DNA from: Elmis aenea
Taxonomy: Eukaryota; Arthropoda; Insecta; Coleoptera; Elmidae
Assembly (NCBI GenBank): GCA_947652605.1
Contig: OX393583.1
Coordinates: forward strand, 6,489,222-6,553,221
Reading direction: 5' to 3'
DNA length: 64,000 nt
Shown: positions 43,163 through 64,000 of the stretch, piece by piece
Position numbering within the stretch: position 1 is the stretch's first letter
Layout of the letters: each line of letters opens with the position of its first letter
Translations under genes and position numbers: made by a program
Notes under the pieces: generated by a model
The model's input: the letters and a program-made list of their open reading frames with translations, nothing else
Databases searched by the model: none
Told to the model about the DNA's origin: nothing

Positions 43163-43873
43163 TTTTTGTTCTAGCTCATATGGTTACGGAATTATTCAAG
43201 TTTGAAAAAATCGACCTGTTTTAGTTTGTTCAAAATATTTCAAAAAGTTGATGACGTAGGTCAAATTTAAAAATGGCATCAGATCTCCCTTTAAGTTCTG
43301 CACAATTTTGCTAATTTAAACATTTCTGTCTTTAATATTAACGGTGTTACCGATACAACAGGTTAGAAAAATGGGCACCCTGTATAGCCTTTCAATTTTT
43401 TTTTGTCGAAAATTCAAAATGTTAAACAACTTTCGATTTCATATGTTAAACAAGTTTAAGGCAATGCAAAACGACACAGGGAAGGACAAATAGGGCAATT
43501 GCTCTCCTCCCTAGAATCGAGTACTCTATTATTGACCAAATGAAAGAGGGTCAAGTTTAAAGTTTGTTTAAGTTTTATTTTAATGGACGATCATTTGCGT
43601 GCAATCTGCCTGCAAGCTTTGCCCCCCCCCCCCTAGATAATTTTCCGCCCAGGCGACCTGCCAAAGAGCAAACTTCAACGAATTATGTGAAACATTAAAA
43701 ATAACAATACAAAACACAATAATATTCAAACCTTTAAAAAATTGTTCCCTTACAATATTTTTGCAAAGTTTTAAACATTTTGCAATTGGCTTTTAGGAAA
43801 GTCTTAAGTTAAGTATTTTTTTGCAGTCGGCGCGGCGTTAGGAAAAAATAAACGTCCATATAAGTATCAAAGC

Positions 43874-43879
43874 TTTATT
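43874..43879 (-). terminator. Candidate polyadenylation signal of FAS copy 2
   Basis: AATAAA on the minus strand about 130 nt past the copy 2 stop codon, at the position equivalent to 4024-4029 in copy 1. Confidence 0.4.
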
Positions 43880-44010
43880 ATTTCATTAATTGCTATTAAC
43901 AAATCCAGATGTTGTCCACTTAAAATTACATCCTCTATCCAATTTCTTAATAAAATACTTCTTACCACTATATTTACACATATTTTTCCCTTTTTTAATA
44001 GCTTATTTGT

Positions 44011-62639
<18,629 letters not shown>

Positions 62640-64000
62640 CTAGCAAATAACAAAAGTTTAAGAAGCAATTATAAAGTAAATAATAAAGTTTTAGTAGAAC
62701 AATTTTTTGGTTAGAAAAAGTAAGTATTAATAAGAATTTTCTATATGATTTCATAGCATATACGCGAAGCAAAATAGCTTATAAATGAAATTTTATTGAT
62801 AATAACGATGTTTCTTTGCTGCTAGATGCACAATTTCACCCCACATCAAAAGAGACTGAGAGAGCATTTTTTGCGGCAGGACTTTCTGTTAATAAATTAA
62901 GAAAAAGCCCAAGGTAACCGAAGCATAGATCACCTTTTTTTAAAATCATATTACAAAAATTGTTGTAAAAATTATTTTGTGTTCAATTAAAATAAAATTG
63001 CAATAGAAAGGTAATATTTTTGAAATGTATGTATCTCTCATCAATATTATTTTATTATTAATAATAATCATGGATTACATGTCGTTACTATACAGGGTGT
63101 GTATAAATTGGCGGAAGCGCTGCAAGTGACGATGTTCTTCGTAAAATTCTAAGTCGAAAATCTTGATACAAAAATGTTGTACCATGGCCTCAGGAACCAT
63201 TTAAAGAAAAAAAAATTGGCAACATTGCATACATTGATTTGCGTTTGGACATTTTTTTATCAGCAATTTTTACTTAGGTATTTACAATTTTTGTTCGAAC
63301 TCAAAGCCTTCAGTTCGTAAACATAGCTTCAAACTTTTGGGTATCGTATAACACAAACAAGAAATAATTACGAGAAAACAGAGATGACAGCTAATGACAA
63401 TGTTGCCATATGTATTATTTTCATTCAAATCAGTGATTTACATATTTTCAACACCAACTTTTGAAAGGAAGAACACAATATCTAGGAAAAAATACTATTC
63501 GAAATTTATTTTTATTCCAAATTGCAGCTTTTTCATTTGCAAGTATTAAATAATAACGCTTATTAAAGGACTAAATGTCAAAACTTTGAGGACCTCTTGC
63601 AGAAACAGCAAGCATGGTACAACATTTTCGTATTAAGATTTTCGACTTAGAATTTTACGAAGAACATCGCCACGTGTAGCACTTCCGCCAATGTTTACAC
63701 ACCCTGTATAACTTGGGGTTGTTTTTAAGTAATAAACTGCTCCCTTCCTTTTTCGGGTTATTTATTTTAAAGGATTGACATAATTTATCATTTGCCAGGA
63801 CCCCGGGAAATTCCGGGAAGTAGACCAATTTCTTCCCGGAATCCTGGGACAAGCAAATATGTCAAATGTAAGGAACCCTAGTATGTGCTGTGTTAGGCAT
63901 GTATAAGTCCAATAGGGTTTCTGATTGGTTTAAAAACTATGAAAGTGTTCCATGGTTAAAATACATTGGAAAACACTGCTCTAGATGAATACAATATTAA
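62640..64000. other. Copy 2 intron with hAT remnant and nested MITE, cut by window edge
   Basis: Matches 23094-24480. Contains the hAT C-terminal fossil (62837-62917), a CAGGGTGTGTA MITE (about 63093-63709) and the CCCGGGA hAT end (about 63795-63880). The next upstream exon is expected just past 64000. Confidence 0.75.

Overview
The window is a low-GC, intron-rich and transposon-rich animal nuclear sequence, almost certainly from an insect. A beetle is my guess, but nothing here fixes the order. All recognisable host coding sequence is on the minus strand and belongs to one gene family: animal type I fatty acid synthase (FAS), present as two head-to-tail tandem copies.

FAS copy 1 is complete (start codon 35308-35306, stop codon 4163-4161). 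I assembled it from 32 coding exons whose splice phases all agree, giving one open frame of about 2,361 codons. The order is ketosynthase (KS), malonyl/acetyl transferase (MAT), dehydratase (DH), pseudo-methyltransferase/pseudo-ketoreductase, enoyl reductase (ER), ketoreductase (KR), acyl carrier protein (ACP), thioesterase (TE). KS, DH, ER, KR, ACP and TE keep their signature residues. MAT does not: it has lost the catalytic histidine, the malonyl-binding arginine region and a central block. FAS copy 2 (44011-62639) shows the 18 3'-terminal exons with the same phases and no frame breaks; its first 14 exons lie beyond the right edge.

Layout. 1-2892: repeats, with LINE remnants inside a palindromic DNA element. 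2663-4160: 3' flank of copy 1. 4161-35308: copy 1. 35309-43162: intergenic DNA made of nested inverted-repeat elements, a roughly 140-bp tandem repeat and little unique sequence. 43163-44010: 3' flank of copy 2, matching that of copy 1. 44011-62639: copy 2 exons. 62640-64000: a copy 2 intron cut by the window edge. The duplicated unit repeats with a period of about 39.5-40.5 kb, and its visible junction near 43163 falls inside a dispersed repeat.

The introns record mobile-element activity. Several hAT elements have 8-bp target duplications, and many fold-back elements with CAGGGTG-type ends have TA duplications. Comparing the two copies gives filled and empty sites: some insertions predate the duplication, others are in one copy only (a hAT, a LINE tail and a MITE in copy 1; a 1.2-kb fold-back element and a hAT remnant in copy 2). 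Together the window shows a recently duplicated lipid-synthesis gene with a degenerate substrate-loading domain, in introns enlarged by DNA transposons.
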